Source of the DNA: Stieleria neptunia
GTDB lineage: Bacteria; Planctomycetota; Planctomycetia; Pirellulales; Pirellulaceae
Assembly: GCF_007754155.1 (NCBI RefSeq)
Contig: NZ_CP037423.1
Location: 930,001-994,000, forward strand
Length of the DNA: 64,000 bases
Reading direction: 5' to 3'
The position numbers and the translations under genes were made by a program. Under the pieces are notes generated by a model. It saw only the letters and a list, made by a program, of their open reading frames with translations. It had not been told where the DNA came from and did not search any database. Positions 45,193 through 54,165 of the stretch are shown in pieces. Positions within the stretch are counted from its first letter, which is position 1; every line of letters begins with the position of its first letter.

Positions 45193-45792
45193 ATGTCCGG
45201 CGTTCCCAAACCGCTGCTTTCCCAAGCCGATTACTTGGCTCAAGAACGCCAGGCAGACTTCAAGAGCGAGTTTTATCGCGGTGAAGTGTTTGCAATGGCC
45301 GGTGCCAGCCGACGGCACCATCTGATCGTCGGAAATGCCGTCACCGCACTCAACCTCGGGCTCCGCGATTCCGATTGCCAGGTCTACCCATCGGACATGC
45401 GTGTCAAAGTTTCAGCCACCGGCCTGGTGACTTACCCTGACGTCTCGGTCGCCTGCGGCGACCCTGAGTTTGATGACGACCAGAATGACACGCTGCTTAG
45501 TCCCGTCGTCCTCATTGAAGTGCTCTTCAAATCGACCGAGTCGTACGATCGAGGAGCAAAGTTTGAGCAGTATCGACACCTGAACTCGCTTCGCCACTAC
45601 CTGCTGATCTCTCAGGATCGCGTTCATGTGGAGCACTTTTCTCTACAAGACGACGGAAACTGGTTGCTTCGCGAATGCAACGAAATCGGCGGCACCGTCG
45701 AGCTGAAGCCATTGAATTGTGAACTGTTGGTCGTAGACCTCTATCGGAAGGTCGACCTGTCGGGGGCCGAAACACGTTCGGCGGAACCGTGA
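45193..45792 (+). CDS. Uma2-family (DUF820) PD-(D/E)XK nuclease-like protein
   Basis: The ATG at 45193 gives the usual Uma2 length (199 aa) and N-terminus (MSGVPKPLLSQADYLAQER). Motifs are FKSEFYRGEVFAMAGAS, YPSDMRVKV, YPDVSVACG and LIEVLFKSTE, equivalent to the D…E-V-x-S-x-STE core of the family, though the usual EVLSPST is EVLFKST here. The role of Uma2 proteins is unclear. First host gene after the prophage. Confidence 0.85.
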   Translation: MSGVPKPLLSQADYLAQERQADFKSEFYRGEVFAMAGASRRHHLIVGNAVTALNLGLRDSDCQVYPSDMRVKVSATGLVTYPDVSVACGDPEFDDDQNDTLLSPVVLIEVLFKSTESYDRGAKFEQYRHLNSLRHYLLISQDRVHVEHFSLQDDGNWLLRECNEIGGTVELKPLNCELLVVDLYRKVDLSGAETRSAEP

Positions 45793-45889
45793 TTGGTTTT
45801 GGCGCCCTAGCGGTTACCATTCATGGCCTAAATGAAGGCTTCTTCGTTTTGCCCCCCCCCTTCCTCGTTCTTGTTTGGAGTGCCTCCTG

Positions 45890-46384
45890 ATGACGATTGC
45901 AGATGAATTGGCTCGATTGCAGGCGCTTCGTGATGCGGGGTCGTTGACCGAAATCGAGTTCGAAGAGGCCAAGCGGAAGGCGCTTCATGAGCAGCCCAAG
46001 CCGGCGATGTCGGGATTCGGTGGCGCGTCGGTGCCCGGCCAGATTCTGGGCGTCAACGAAGAAACCTATTGCACGTTGATGCACCTGTCCCAGCTGCTGG
46101 TCGTTTCCGGGCTGGGCATCGTCGCGCCGATCGTGATGTGGGTGATCAGCAAAGACGAATCCGATCTGGCCCGGCGTCACGGCAACCGCATGATGAACTG
46201 GCTGATCAGCAGCCTGATTTATGCGTTCGTGGCCGGGTTGCTGTGCTTTGTGCTGGTCGGCATCCCCTTGGTCATCTTGATCCTGATCCTGGACTTTGTG
46301 TTCCCGATCATGGCCGCGGTCAAGGCCAACAACGGCGAGCTCTGGTCGTACCCGGGGGCGATTCGGTTCTTTGAAGAGGATTGA
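45890..46384 (+). CDS. SHOCT plus DUF4870-like membrane protein
   Basis: The 164-aa protein begins with a SHOCT-like helix (ADELARLQALRDAGSLTEIEFEEAKRK with the LTexEFexxK pattern), then a DUF4870-like region from residue 55: TYCTLMHLSQLLVVSG, LARRHGNRMMNWLISSLIYA and a final hydrophobic stretch. About three TM segments. Ribosome site GGAG, 9 bases before the ATG. Membrane-associated, function unknown. Confidence 0.75.
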   Translation: MTIADELARLQALRDAGSLTEIEFEEAKRKALHEQPKPAMSGFGGASVPGQILGVNEETYCTLMHLSQLLVVSGLGIVAPIVMWVISKDESDLARRHGNRMMNWLISSLIYAFVAGLLCFVLVGIPLVILILILDFVFPIMAAVKANNGELWSYPGAIRFFEED

Positions 46385-46424
46385 TGGGAGGGGCTTGAGT
46401 GTTCGTCTGGTTTGAGGCGACCGA

Positions 46425-46546
46425 TTTTCGCACGTACGACGTCCCTTCCGGGACGTCGCGCACACCACTTCTTCAAGTACGATGGCCCTTCCGGGCCGTC
46501 GTCCGTAGGACTCTGTGCGACGACCTGGAAAGGACGTCGTACATGT
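46425..46546. repeat. Hairpin-rich dispersed repeats
   Basis: Contains CGACGTCCCTTCCGGGACGT, GATGGCCCTTCCGGGCCGTC and a related third unit. Palindromes of this type lie in gaps in this genome; they could also act as bidirectional terminators between the two convergent genes. Confidence 0.6.
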
Positions 46547-47386
46547 TTAGATCCAGAGTTTCATGCGGTCGTTGAGCATGCCGGGTAGCGCGCGGCGGAC
46601 CATCGTTTTGACTTGCTTGTCGTGGTAGCGCGTGCTCAGGTGCCCGGCGATCACCAGTTCATTTTCGAACCGGTCGGCGCGGTGGCGATAGTCATCGACG
46701 TGCATGTGACCGTGCTTGTGGATCTTTTCTTTGCGATGTTCGGGGGCGACAAACGTCAGTTCGCTGATCAGGATCTTTGCTTTGTAGAACTCGGGGTTGT
46801 TGTCCAGTCCCGGCGGTGAGGTGTCGCCGGTGTAGGCGAAGACGGGAACGCGATGTTCGGTGGTGATCTCGGTCCCGGCGAGTTTGAGGTCGCGGATTTC
46901 GGGGCCGGACAACTCGGCGAATTCGGGCTTGAGTTTGTGACGGCGGTGATAGACCACAAAGCCGAGCGAGGTGATCGTGTGCCGCGTCGGCACCGCCGTC
47001 ACCAAGTACTCGCGGCCGTGCTCGATTTCGTCCCCGGCGTTCAGCCCGACCAGTTCACAAGGCATCGCGCCACGGTCCAGGCGGCGAAAGGTTTGCAGCA
47101 TGTTCCAGGCTTCGTCGACCGCCGAATCGGGCAGGTAGATCACCGGCGGATCCATTTTCATCATCCGACGCCGAGAGACATACGAAGGCAGCGATGCGAT
47201 GTGGTCCAAGTGGGCGTGGGAGATGAACAGCGTGGACGTGCCCATGAAGTCCCAGGGTTGCGCCCCGACGTCGAACAACAGTTTCAGCTCGTTGATTCTC
47301 CAGCAGGTTTGCACGGCCGCGCGAGAAAAACCCTCGATCGTGAGACCATCGTGGTGGTGCGAGATCAGGGGAATGTTTTCGACCAT
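46547..47386 (-). CDS. RNase Z-like metallo-beta-lactamase-fold hydrolase
   Basis: Start ATG 47386 (279 aa) is preferred. It has the zinc motif LFISHAHLDHIASLP, plus TRHTITSLGFVVYH, AYTGDTSPPG and a final HLSTRYH, in RNase Z/ElaC order. It would process tRNA 3' ends or be a related phosphodiesterase. It lacks some features of classical ElaC, so substrate is uncertain. An N-terminal extension to 47500 is possible. Confidence 0.75.
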   Translation of the reverse strand: MVENIPLISHHHDGLTIEGFSRAAVQTCWRINELKLLFDVGAQPWDFMGTSTLFISHAHLDHIASLPSYVSRRRMMKMDPPVIYLPDSAVDEAWNMLQTFRRLDRGAMPCELVGLNAGDEIEHGREYLVTAVPTRHTITSLGFVVYHRRHKLKPEFAELSGPEIRDLKLAGTEITTEHRVPVFAYTGDTSPPGLDNNPEFYKAKILISELTFVAPEHRKEKIHKHGHMHVDDYRHRADRFENELVIAGHLSTRYHDKQVKTMVRRALPGMLNDRMKLWI

Positions 47387-47459
47387 AACGTCTGTGTTTC
47401 CAATGGGGATCGTCGGTGCCAAGCGAGTGCTCGGCTGGGACCGCCGAACCGCGATGCGT

Positions 47460-48632
47460 CTAGTTCTTTGCCGAAAGGCGAAGCTTGTCGCCGGCTGCAT
47501 CGATCTTCAAGGATGCTTGGTCGGTGATCAACCGTACAAGCTGCCAAAGCGTTTGGTCGACGGCCGAGAACGAGACTCGTTTCTCGAGCTGGGGGTTCGC
47601 CGCCGGATCAAACTGACATTGCAAGCCGAGCTGCGCCACCAATGCCTGAATCAATGGCCCGGCCGGTTTGTCGGCGACGTCCAGCGAAAAGGTGCGCTGG
47701 TTCGTCTTCAACCGTTCCAGCGCGTTTCCCGCCGCCGGGGCCCCCTGGGCTGGGACCGGTTCTCCATCAGGAATTGACAGCATTTGCCGACAAAACGCCT
47801 GATGGGCTGCCGGCGTCGCGAGCAATCGAATCTGTCCACCGCTGACCTTGGTTTGCAGATTCGGATCCGTTTTTCGAAGCTCAGCGATGGCGCGAGAGGC
47901 ACCGGCGAATTGATAGGAACGCGCAAAAGGGACGTCGATTCGAGCGTCCGAAAGCTGGCCCAGAAACTGTCCGGCGATCAATCGTAGCGCCAGCTGCGGT
48001 GAAATGTCACGCAGCAATGTTTCCGGCCACAGGTCATGCGGCAGGGCGAGCGGCGCGTGGTCGCCGGATTGGCGACCGGCAGAGTGTCCTCGAACAAGTT
48101 GCAACGCTTCGTCGGGGGTCGTCAGGTCCGGCCATTGCAGGTCCATCGACTCAGCGTCTCCGCGACCGGGTCGGCGGCCCGGCGCGTCATTCTGGGCGTC
48201 ATCCTGGGCGTCGGAATCGAGGCGATGCGAGAGCTCGGCGACCCATGAAGGGCGGCCGATCAGAACACAGTTGTCCACGGGGTAGCAAACACAACCGGCC
48301 GAAGCGGCGATCTTGCAAAGCGATGCGTAGCGCGTTGGTCCCAGGTTGCCGGGAGAAACTGGATAGTCTGGGTTGACCTTGCGGTCCAGCCAGGTGTTGA
48401 TGTGTCGATTGGGTTGAGTTTGGTGTTGGGAAACGATTCCGATGGCGAGGCGTAATGACTGTCCATCAACGAGTCCGGTGTGTGATTCTCGAAGCCGCTG
48501 CGCGAAATCGTCTTTCTGGCTCAGTGGTTCTGCGGCCGCGTTTGGATTAGACAGTTCGGCGAGATGTAGCACGCAGATCACCGTCAAGACGGCGGTGCAA
48601 ACCAGCGGCTTTGAACGGAGGGGATGGGGCAT
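47460..48632 (-). CDS. Exported protein with C-terminal STN-like domain
   Basis: ATG 48632 (390 aa) gives a signal peptide (LVCTAVLTVICVLHLAEL). The mature part has no known enzyme motif. Residues about 315-388 (FSLDVADKPAGPLIQALVAQ, then KRVSFSAVDQTLWQLVRLI) look like the STN domain of secretin/TonB receptors. Similar proteins in planctomycetes are of unknown function. Upstream frame extension is likely artefact. Confidence 0.65.
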   Translation of the reverse strand: MPHPLRSKPLVCTAVLTVICVLHLAELSNPNAAAEPLSQKDDFAQRLRESHTGLVDGQSLRLAIGIVSQHQTQPNRHINTWLDRKVNPDYPVSPGNLGPTRYASLCKIAASAGCVCYPVDNCVLIGRPSWVAELSHRLDSDAQDDAQNDAPGRRPGRGDAESMDLQWPDLTTPDEALQLVRGHSAGRQSGDHAPLALPHDLWPETLLRDISPQLALRLIAGQFLGQLSDARIDVPFARSYQFAGASRAIAELRKTDPNLQTKVSGGQIRLLATPAAHQAFCRQMLSIPDGEPVPAQGAPAAGNALERLKTNQRTFSLDVADKPAGPLIQALVAQLGLQCQFDPAANPQLEKRVSFSAVDQTLWQLVRLITDQASLKIDAAGDKLRLSAKN

Positions 48633-48839
48633 CGTCTTCCTGGATGTGGGACGCGCGGATCGCGGTGCGGATGACGCGACACTTTTTTGAGTTTTTGACA
48701 AGACAGGGGCTTGATCGAGTGGTCGCCGCTGATCCGCCTGTCGTGCTGGTGTGTGGCTCGGTGCGTTGGCGAGTTGTGGAGGCTCTGATCGGCAACTAGA
48801 CTCGTGGACCACCGGGGCTGGAAATCTGGCATGGATCGG

Positions 48840-48867
48840 TTGCCTGTGACACCTTCGTGCCTAGTAT
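48840..48867 (+). promoter_or_regulatory. Probable sigma70-type promoter
   Basis: TTGCCT (48840-48845), 16 bases, TAGTAT (48862-48867). Transcription would begin near 48874, which favours the GTG at 48914 as start of the next gene. Confidence 0.4.
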
Positions 48868-48913
48868 ACACGCGACTTGCACCACGACTCTCCCAACTTC
48901 GACGGATGGCAAA

Positions 48914-49582
48914 GTGACTTCACCTCTCGTGCGGACAACCCGACTGGCCACAGCCTATCGCCGACTTCTTTCCAGTGCGGATGCCCCGCGGTATGCGGCC
49001 GAGGTGGATGAGCATTACTCACCGATGACCTTGGCGACGTTGCTTCGTCGCGGGGATGTCGAACTGCGTCGTGCGGCGGCGATGGCATTGGGGCTGTTGG
49101 GCAACAGTCGGTCCATCGATCCGCTCGGCCGCGCGCTCAGTGATGTCGATCGCGGTGTTCGTCTGGTTGCCGATGATTCGTTTCGCGGGCTGTTGTTGCG
49201 TGATGCGGCACCGACCCATCATCAGCAACTGCTCAAGGTGATGCACTTGACCGACGGCGGAGAGTTTGCCGCGGCGTTGGCGCCGGCGATGATTCTGGTG
49301 GAACAGTCGCCGATGTATGCCGAGGCGCATTTCCAACTGGCCAGTTGTTGGCATGGGCTGGAAGACTATCCCAAGGCATCACAAGCCTACGTCGCTTGCT
49401 TGTGGCGTTGCCGATTTCATTACACCGCGTGGCAGGGACTGGCGCGGTGTCAGATCATGTGCGGCGAGTACCTTGCCGCATCGAAGTCGCTGGAACGTTG
49501 TATCGATATCGTGCCCGATTTGGAAAGTGCCCGCGTGCAGCTGCGGATGCTGCGGCGGCGGATGCGTCGCAGCGACGTCTGA
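48914..49582 (+). CDS. HEAT plus TPR-like repeat protein
   Basis: Start GTG 48914 (222 aa) fits the upstream promoter; GTG 48857 is the alternative. The N-terminal half contains a HEAT unit (LATLLRRGDVELRRAAAMAL), and the second half a TPR pair (SPMYAEAHFQLASCWHGLED, KASQAYVACLWRCRFHYTAW). No signal peptide. A scaffold role is likely. Confidence 0.6.
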   Translation: MTSPLVRTTRLATAYRRLLSSADAPRYAAEVDEHYSPMTLATLLRRGDVELRRAAAMALGLLGNSRSIDPLGRALSDVDRGVRLVADDSFRGLLLRDAAPTHHQQLLKVMHLTDGGEFAAALAPAMILVEQSPMYAEAHFQLASCWHGLEDYPKASQAYVACLWRCRFHYTAWQGLARCQIMCGEYLAASKSLERCIDIVPDLESARVQLRMLRRRMRRSDV

Positions 49583-49645
49583 TGGTGCGCGGCGACTTCT
49601 GACGCAGCGACCTTTGATCACGTCGGGTGCAATTGGGATGACCGA

Positions 49646-49909
49646 ATGACCAGCTACAACGACCTCTTCGTGGCGATGGTCGCGTTCGTCGGCGGCGCGT
49701 TGGCGCTGGCCGTCGCGATCGGGCCTTGGCAGCAGCCGTATCACCTGCGATCGATCTCCCGCGTGGTGGATCGTTACGGCATGTCCGCGGCGCGTTCGGT
49801 TTGGGTCCTGGTCGCGATCATCTCGTTGATCGCCGGCATGGCCATCGCCAGTGGTGTTCGCCCGGGATTTGCCAAGCCCGATCAGGCACGCAACGGCAGT
49901 GCCCGGTGA
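49646..49909 (+). CDS. Small membrane protein, two TM segments
   Basis: The 87-aa protein has TM segments at about residues 8-26 and 51-70, with a short basic loop between. No recognised family. Downstream of the HEAT/TPR gene by 63 bases, possibly the same operon. Confidence 0.5.
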   Translation: MTSYNDLFVAMVAFVGGALALAVAIGPWQQPYHLRSISRVVDRYGMSAARSVWVLVAIISLIAGMAIASGVRPGFAKPDQARNGSAR

Positions 49910-49917
49910 ACAGTCAA

Positions 49918-49974
49918 GTGGGAGAGGTTTCCAGCCTGTCGTTTTCGCCATGACAGGCTGGAAGCCTATCCCAC
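49918..49974. repeat. Palindromic repeat A (copy 6, host DNA)
   Basis: The left arm is GTGGGAGAGGTTTCCAGCC (two differences) and the right arm is complete. It shows the family is not specific to the prophage. Confidence 0.8.
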
Positions 49975-50005
49975 TTGTCGTTCCGGCGATCCTTACGTCA
50001 GGTGT

Positions 50006-50049
50006 GCCGCGTAAGCCAGTGGCGCCGCGTAAGCCAGTGGCGCCGCGTG
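50006..50049. repeat. Direct repeat GCCGCGTAAGCCAGTG(G)
   Basis: Two full copies and a partial third in tandem, related to the GCCACTGGCTGACGC element of 19.9-20.0 kb in reverse. Confidence 0.65.
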
Positions 50050-50089
50050 GCCCCTTGCTAACGCGTGCGGGCTTCGATCGACGGGTGCG

Positions 50090-51319
50090 TTACACGCCCG
50101 GGTTGGCTTCTTCGATCGCTTGATCCATGACTTCGATGGCGGCATCGAGGTAGCGGTCGAACGATTTTTCGAAGTGCAACATGGCGGCTTCGTCGGCGAA
50201 GAAGAACATGCGATTGTGGATCGGGTCGATCACGCCCCACTCGCGTTTGCCGGGGACGATCTTCTTTTCTTCGAAGAACCGGACGACGTCGATTTCGTTC
50301 AGCATGGGAGTGAACGGGATCGGGTCGGACAGGAACAATTCCATCGAGTCCTTGTCGGCGAACAGGTACAGTTTGCCGAGGTGGATGACGCCCAGTTCGG
50401 GTTTGCCTTCGACCCATTCGCCACGATTGACGACGGACACGGCACAGTAGCCTTGGATCGCCAGTTCCGGTTTGCTCGGGGCGTCGGTCGTCTTGGACGC
50501 GGTGGCGTTGTCGGTGGGTTGTTTCGTTGCCGCGTCACCGGGAAGCGTCATGCTGCCGGTTCTTGCACTCGCCAGCGAGGCCTGGACCGAACCGGACTTG
50601 GTCACGCTGGCCGAACGCACGCGGCCGGTCGCGTCGCCGGGCAGCATGAATTGGTTTTGCCGCGACGTCCCGGTCACGGCGGACGGCGCTGCGGAAGATG
50701 CCGCGGCAGGCGATGCCGATGGGGCGACCGCGCCGGGGGCCGGGATTTGGACCGGCAGCGAATTGGGGGCCATGGTGGTCGACGGGGTTGCGGTGGGCGT
50801 CGTCGCGGTCATCGCGACGTTGGCCGCCGGAGCGGGCGCGACATTGGCCGGCGCGGCCTTGGCTGGCGGTGCGGTTTGCCCGGCGCTTGCCAGTGTGGAA
50901 CGCGTCTTGGCGAAGCTGACTTGGGCTTCGGCCAACATGGCGATGTAGCGATCGGGCTGCTGGGGGCTGACCGAGTGGGAAAGCGCCTTGCCGTCGGTCG
51001 TCACGATCACGTCCGTGGGATACTTGGTGACCTTGAACATTTCGGCCAACTTGGGGTTCTTGGTCCCATGAACTTTGACCGGCACGAAGTTCTGGTTGAT
51101 CGACTGCGAGACCGATGCACTGCGAAAGGCGCCGGCTTCAAGCCGATCACAATAGATGCAGTTGTCGGTGTAGAAGTGCAACAGCATCAGTTTGCCCTGC
51201 TGTTTGGCCTTGGCGTGGGCATCGCGAAGCTTGCCCTCCCAAGCGATCTGAGCATGAGACGAGTGCGCGCCGAGACTGGTGAGCGTGAAGACAATGAGAT
51301 AGATCGCGGCGTTTCGCAT
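50090..51319 (-). CDS. Secreted thioredoxin-fold protein with YHS-like C-terminus
   Basis: ATG 51319 gives a signal peptide (IYLIVFTLTSLGAHSSHAQ), 409 aa. A thioredoxin-like domain follows with the CxxC NCIYC near residue 55 and KYPTDVIVT (cis-Pro). The middle, about 125-270, is Ala/Pro/Thr-rich and disordered. The C-terminus carries a YHS-like region (IQGYCAVSVVNRGEWV, HLGKLYLFADKDSMELF) and a similar second one. Such combinations are common in Rhodopirellula-like genomes. Probably periplasmic. Confidence 0.7.
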   Translation of the reverse strand: MRNAAIYLIVFTLTSLGAHSSHAQIAWEGKLRDAHAKAKQQGKLMLLHFYTDNCIYCDRLEAGAFRSASVSQSINQNFVPVKVHGTKNPKLAEMFKVTKYPTDVIVTTDGKALSHSVSPQQPDRYIAMLAEAQVSFAKTRSTLASAGQTAPPAKAAPANVAPAPAANVAMTATTPTATPSTTMAPNSLPVQIPAPGAVAPSASPAAASSAAPSAVTGTSRQNQFMLPGDATGRVRSASVTKSGSVQASLASARTGSMTLPGDAATKQPTDNATASKTTDAPSKPELAIQGYCAVSVVNRGEWVEGKPELGVIHLGKLYLFADKDSMELFLSDPIPFTPMLNEIDVVRFFEEKKIVPGKREWGVIDPIHNRMFFFADEAAMLHFEKSFDRYLDAAIEVMDQAIEEANPGV

Positions 51320-52529
51320 CCTGCGTTCCTGTGTCGATCCGGGAGGAAAAACTATTGGGGGTGAAGCGTCCGAACAAAGCATCCGGACATTGCGCCTGGT
51401 GACTTGATCGGCAGGCGGGAACCTGTCGCTTAACCCGAAAGTACAGAATGGGTCGACTTTAACGCCAGTTCAGCCGACCGGGTGTGATGAAAAAAGCCGG
51501 CGGCGTCGATCGTCGTGTGTTTCCAGACGGCGTTGGGCGGAGCCCGAGAACATAGGGAAATGTCCGGCTGAGAGGAACTCACCGCTGGCGGCGCGGACCC
51601 ACCGCTAAAGAGCAGCCCGGGATCCGCGGGTCCGCGCTGCGATCGGTGGGGTTTATCCAATCGACACGCCCTCGCAATCGTGGCTTGTGGGCGAACGCTC
51701 TGGAGTGTGATCGTTTCTCCGAAGGTCCGCGAGCCGAACGGGACGGCCCGCTCGGCAGAGGGGTCGGTGGAAGGCTTCGCTTGACACAGGCTGTTGCTCG
51801 GCTATATTTCCGATAGCTTTAGTCGGCGGTGTTGCTGATTTGACGGTACACCGCTCCACAGTTCATTGCGTCGCTCCACGACGATTCTGCGATCCGGCTT
51901 TTGAAGGGCCGGAAGGTTGATTTGCCTCTCTTCCCCAATGATTGGCCACCGGTCGGTTCAGGTGTGGGAGTTGAGACGGGAGTTTCCCAGCATCGACGTA
52001 TCCAGGTGTCGGGCGACGAAAACGGAAAGGAATTGGTAGTGTCCGCGGGATGATTCGTCTCGGGACACCGGACAACCCTAAGATCGACACAAGCCAGAGG
52101 AAACGGCATTTTGCTTGGCGGCCGGTGCCGCCGCCCGCCAGTTCGGCGTCAGCCCGTGATTGGGATGCGGATTGGTCGCCATCACCTTGTGCGGTTGGGC
52201 AGCGATTCGGTTTGGCAGCGATTCGGTCGTGTTCGTTCAAGTAAGAAGGTCAGTTGCAGTGTCGTGTCCGGCGGACCGACCCTGGAATGATCGGTCGTGT
52301 GTTGAATTGCCAGTGCGGAAACGGCACCGGCCAGTGAAAACATTTTCGCCAACGCCAGGACGTTGGCTCACGAAAACTATTTGGTTTGACCCTGCGCGGG
52401 ATGGTTTCCGCAGCTTCGCGTTCGGGTCCTTTATCGTTCCATCCTGCGGATTCTTTACATGATTGCCGGCCGACTTCCGCCTCGCGGCGGAGGACGCTCG
52501 ATGGCGCGTCGGCGCTCTCTGGATTACAC
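51320..52529. other. 1.2-kb upstream region of rho
   Basis: No convincing protein gene. It holds the near-consensus promoter at 51781-51808 and a GC-rich leader of roughly 715 bases before the rho start codon. Confidence 0.5.
51781..51808 (+). promoter_or_regulatory. Near-consensus sigma70-type promoter towards rho
   Basis: TTGACA (51781-51786), 16 bases, TATATT (51803-51808). It is the best promoter match I saw in the window. It would drive a long 5' leader of rho unless a small RNA or short gene uses it. Confidence 0.6.
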
Positions 52530-53843
52530 ATGGCGAAAAAGAAACGGTCTCCTCGTCGCGGCCCAAGCTCCAATGGACAAGCCGGAGGCGGGGGTGGTAG
52601 CAAACCGCGTTCGCGAAGACGGCGACGCGGCGGCGGCGGTGGTAACAACGGTGCCGGCGGGAGAGATCAAAACATGGATCGTGAGCCCGCGGATATCCCC
52701 AGTGATGCGCCGCTGGAAGAATGCGAGGGGATCCTGGAGCTGCACCCCAACGGCTACGGATTCCTTCGCAGTCGAGACAATAACTATTCCCGCGAGCGCA
52801 GCGATCCGTTTGTCCCCGGCACGATGATCGAGCGTTTCGGCTTGCGACAAGGTGTCTTCATCAAAGCGATGATGCAGCAGGCCAAGCGTCAGCAAGGGCC
52901 GCGGATCCGCGAGATCTTGGACGTCGACGGCATGTCGCCCGAGTCCTATCCGGACGTCAAGAGCTTTGAGACCCTGACCCCGATCAATCCCGAAGAGTGG
53001 TTGGTCTTGGAACGCGGGCAGCGACCGATCACCAACCGGGTGATCGATTTGCTAGCACCGCTCGGCAAGGGCCAGCGGGCGTTGATCGTTGCACCGCCTC
53101 GGAGCGGGAAGACGGTCATGCTGCAGGACATCGCCAGCGGGATTGCGGAGAATCACCCCGACTTGAAATTGATCGTGTTGTTGATCGACGAGCGCCCCGA
53201 AGAAGTGACCGACATGCGTCGCAACGTCGTCGGGGGCGAAGTCGTCGCGAGCAGCTTGGACATGGACGTCGAAAGTCATGTTCGGCTGAGCCAATTGGTG
53301 ATCGACCGCGCACGTCGATTGGCCGAAATGGGGCAGGATGTGTTCCTGATGCTCGATTCGATCACGCGACTTGCCCGCGCGTTCAACAAGTGGGTCGGCC
53401 GCAGCGGCCGAGGCGGGGCGACGATGAGCGGCGGTTTGGACATCAAAGCGATGGACATTCCGAAGAAGCTGTTCGCCACCGCACGGGCGTTCCAAGAAGG
53501 CGGCTCGTTGACGATCGTCGGCACCTGCCTGGTGGACACCAACAGTCGCATGGACGAAGCGATTTTCCAAGAGTTCAAGGGAACCGGGAACATGGAATTG
53601 GTGCTCGATCGCCGCTTGGCCGACCGCCGCGTCTGGCCCTCGATCGACATCAGCCAGTCGGGGACGCGTCGTGAAGAATTGCTGCACGACGAAGAGACCT
53701 ACGAAGCGGTGACGATGTTGCGTCGGACGCTTTCGAGCATGCACCCCTGTGACGCGATGGAGCAACTGACCAAGCAGCTCGGTCGATTCGAAAGCAACGA
53801 CGAGTTCATCAAGCTGATCAGCGGCGCCAAGACGTCGCTGTAG
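52530..53843 (+). CDS. rho: Transcription termination factor Rho
   Basis: ATG 52530 (437 aa). A short basic Gly/Arg-rich N-terminus (residues 1-50) precedes the RNA-binding cold-shock-like domain (GILELHPNGYGFLRS). The ATPase core has Walker A VAPPRSGKT, then LLIDERPEEVTDM and Walker B VFLMLDSITRLARAFN, and the Q/R-loop region GRGGATMSGGLD, all typical of Rho. It is an RNA-dependent helicase releasing transcripts. The N-terminal extension is disordered and may bind RNA, as in other Gly/Arg-rich Rho variants. Confidence 0.95.
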   Translation: MAKKKRSPRRGPSSNGQAGGGGGSKPRSRRRRRGGGGGNNGAGGRDQNMDREPADIPSDAPLEECEGILELHPNGYGFLRSRDNNYSRERSDPFVPGTMIERFGLRQGVFIKAMMQQAKRQQGPRIREILDVDGMSPESYPDVKSFETLTPINPEEWLVLERGQRPITNRVIDLLAPLGKGQRALIVAPPRSGKTVMLQDIASGIAENHPDLKLIVLLIDERPEEVTDMRRNVVGGEVVASSLDMDVESHVRLSQLVIDRARRLAEMGQDVFLMLDSITRLARAFNKWVGRSGRGGATMSGGLDIKAMDIPKKLFATARAFQEGGSLTIVGTCLVDTNSRMDEAIFQEFKGTGNMELVLDRRLADRRVWPSIDISQSGTRREELLHDEETYEAVTMLRRTLSSMHPCDAMEQLTKQLGRFESNDEFIKLISGAKTSL

Positions 53844-53850
53844 GATCTTG

Positions 53851-53916
53851 AGTTCCAAGTTTCAGGTTCCAGGTTCCAAGTTCCAAGCACCCCAACTTGG
53901 AACATGGAACTTGAAA
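53851..53916. repeat. GTTCCAAG-type repeat/hairpin
   Basis: Five runs of GTTCCA(A/G) are followed by complementary TTGGAAC and GGAACTTG, allowing a long imperfect hairpin. It also supplies the -35 box of the tRNA-Ser promoter and may end rho transcription. Confidence 0.65.
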
Positions 53917-53925
53917 CGCTAGACT
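53897..53925 (+). promoter_or_regulatory. tRNA-Ser promoter
   Basis: TTGGAA (53897-53902), 17 bases, TAGACT (53920-53925), ending 11 bases before the tRNA 5' end. The -35 lies in the dispersed repeat. Confidence 0.5.
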
Positions 53926-53936
53926 GGAGCCCTTCC

Positions 53937-54019
53937 GGAGGATAAGCGAATTGGTGAGCGGCCTCACTGGAACTGAGGTACCCCGTAAGGGGCTGCGGGT
54001 TCGAGTCCCGTGTCCTCCG
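53937..54019 (+). tRNA. tRNA-Ser (GGA)
   Basis: Acceptor GGAGGAT pairs with GTCCTCC; anticodon stem CCTCA, loop CTGGAAC, anticodon GGA; long variable arm TACCCCGTAAGGGGCT; T-arm GCGGGTTCGAGTCCCGT. 83 nt without CCA. Confidence 0.95.
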
Positions 54020-54031
54020 CTGTCGTCAAAG

Positions 54032-54066
54032 CACCTCGAAAAACCCCGTGTTTTTCGAGGTGTTTT
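54032..54066 (+). terminator. Intrinsic terminator after tRNA-Ser
   Basis: CACCTCGAAAAA and TTTTTCGAGGTG form a 12-bp perfect stem, loop CCCCGTG, followed by TTTTT. Confidence 0.85.
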
Positions 54067-54165
54067 TCTTTGGCACACCCCTGTGTGCCAAGAGTGTGCC
54101 ATAATTCGTGTCCCACGCTAGGCAAGATCATCAACAATGATGCCTGAACCAAACGTTGAGTCGGG

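Noticed and set aside
45820..45870. GCCCCCCCCC run as frameshift or promoter signal
   Set aside because: It lies in an intergenic gap and no frame crosses it.
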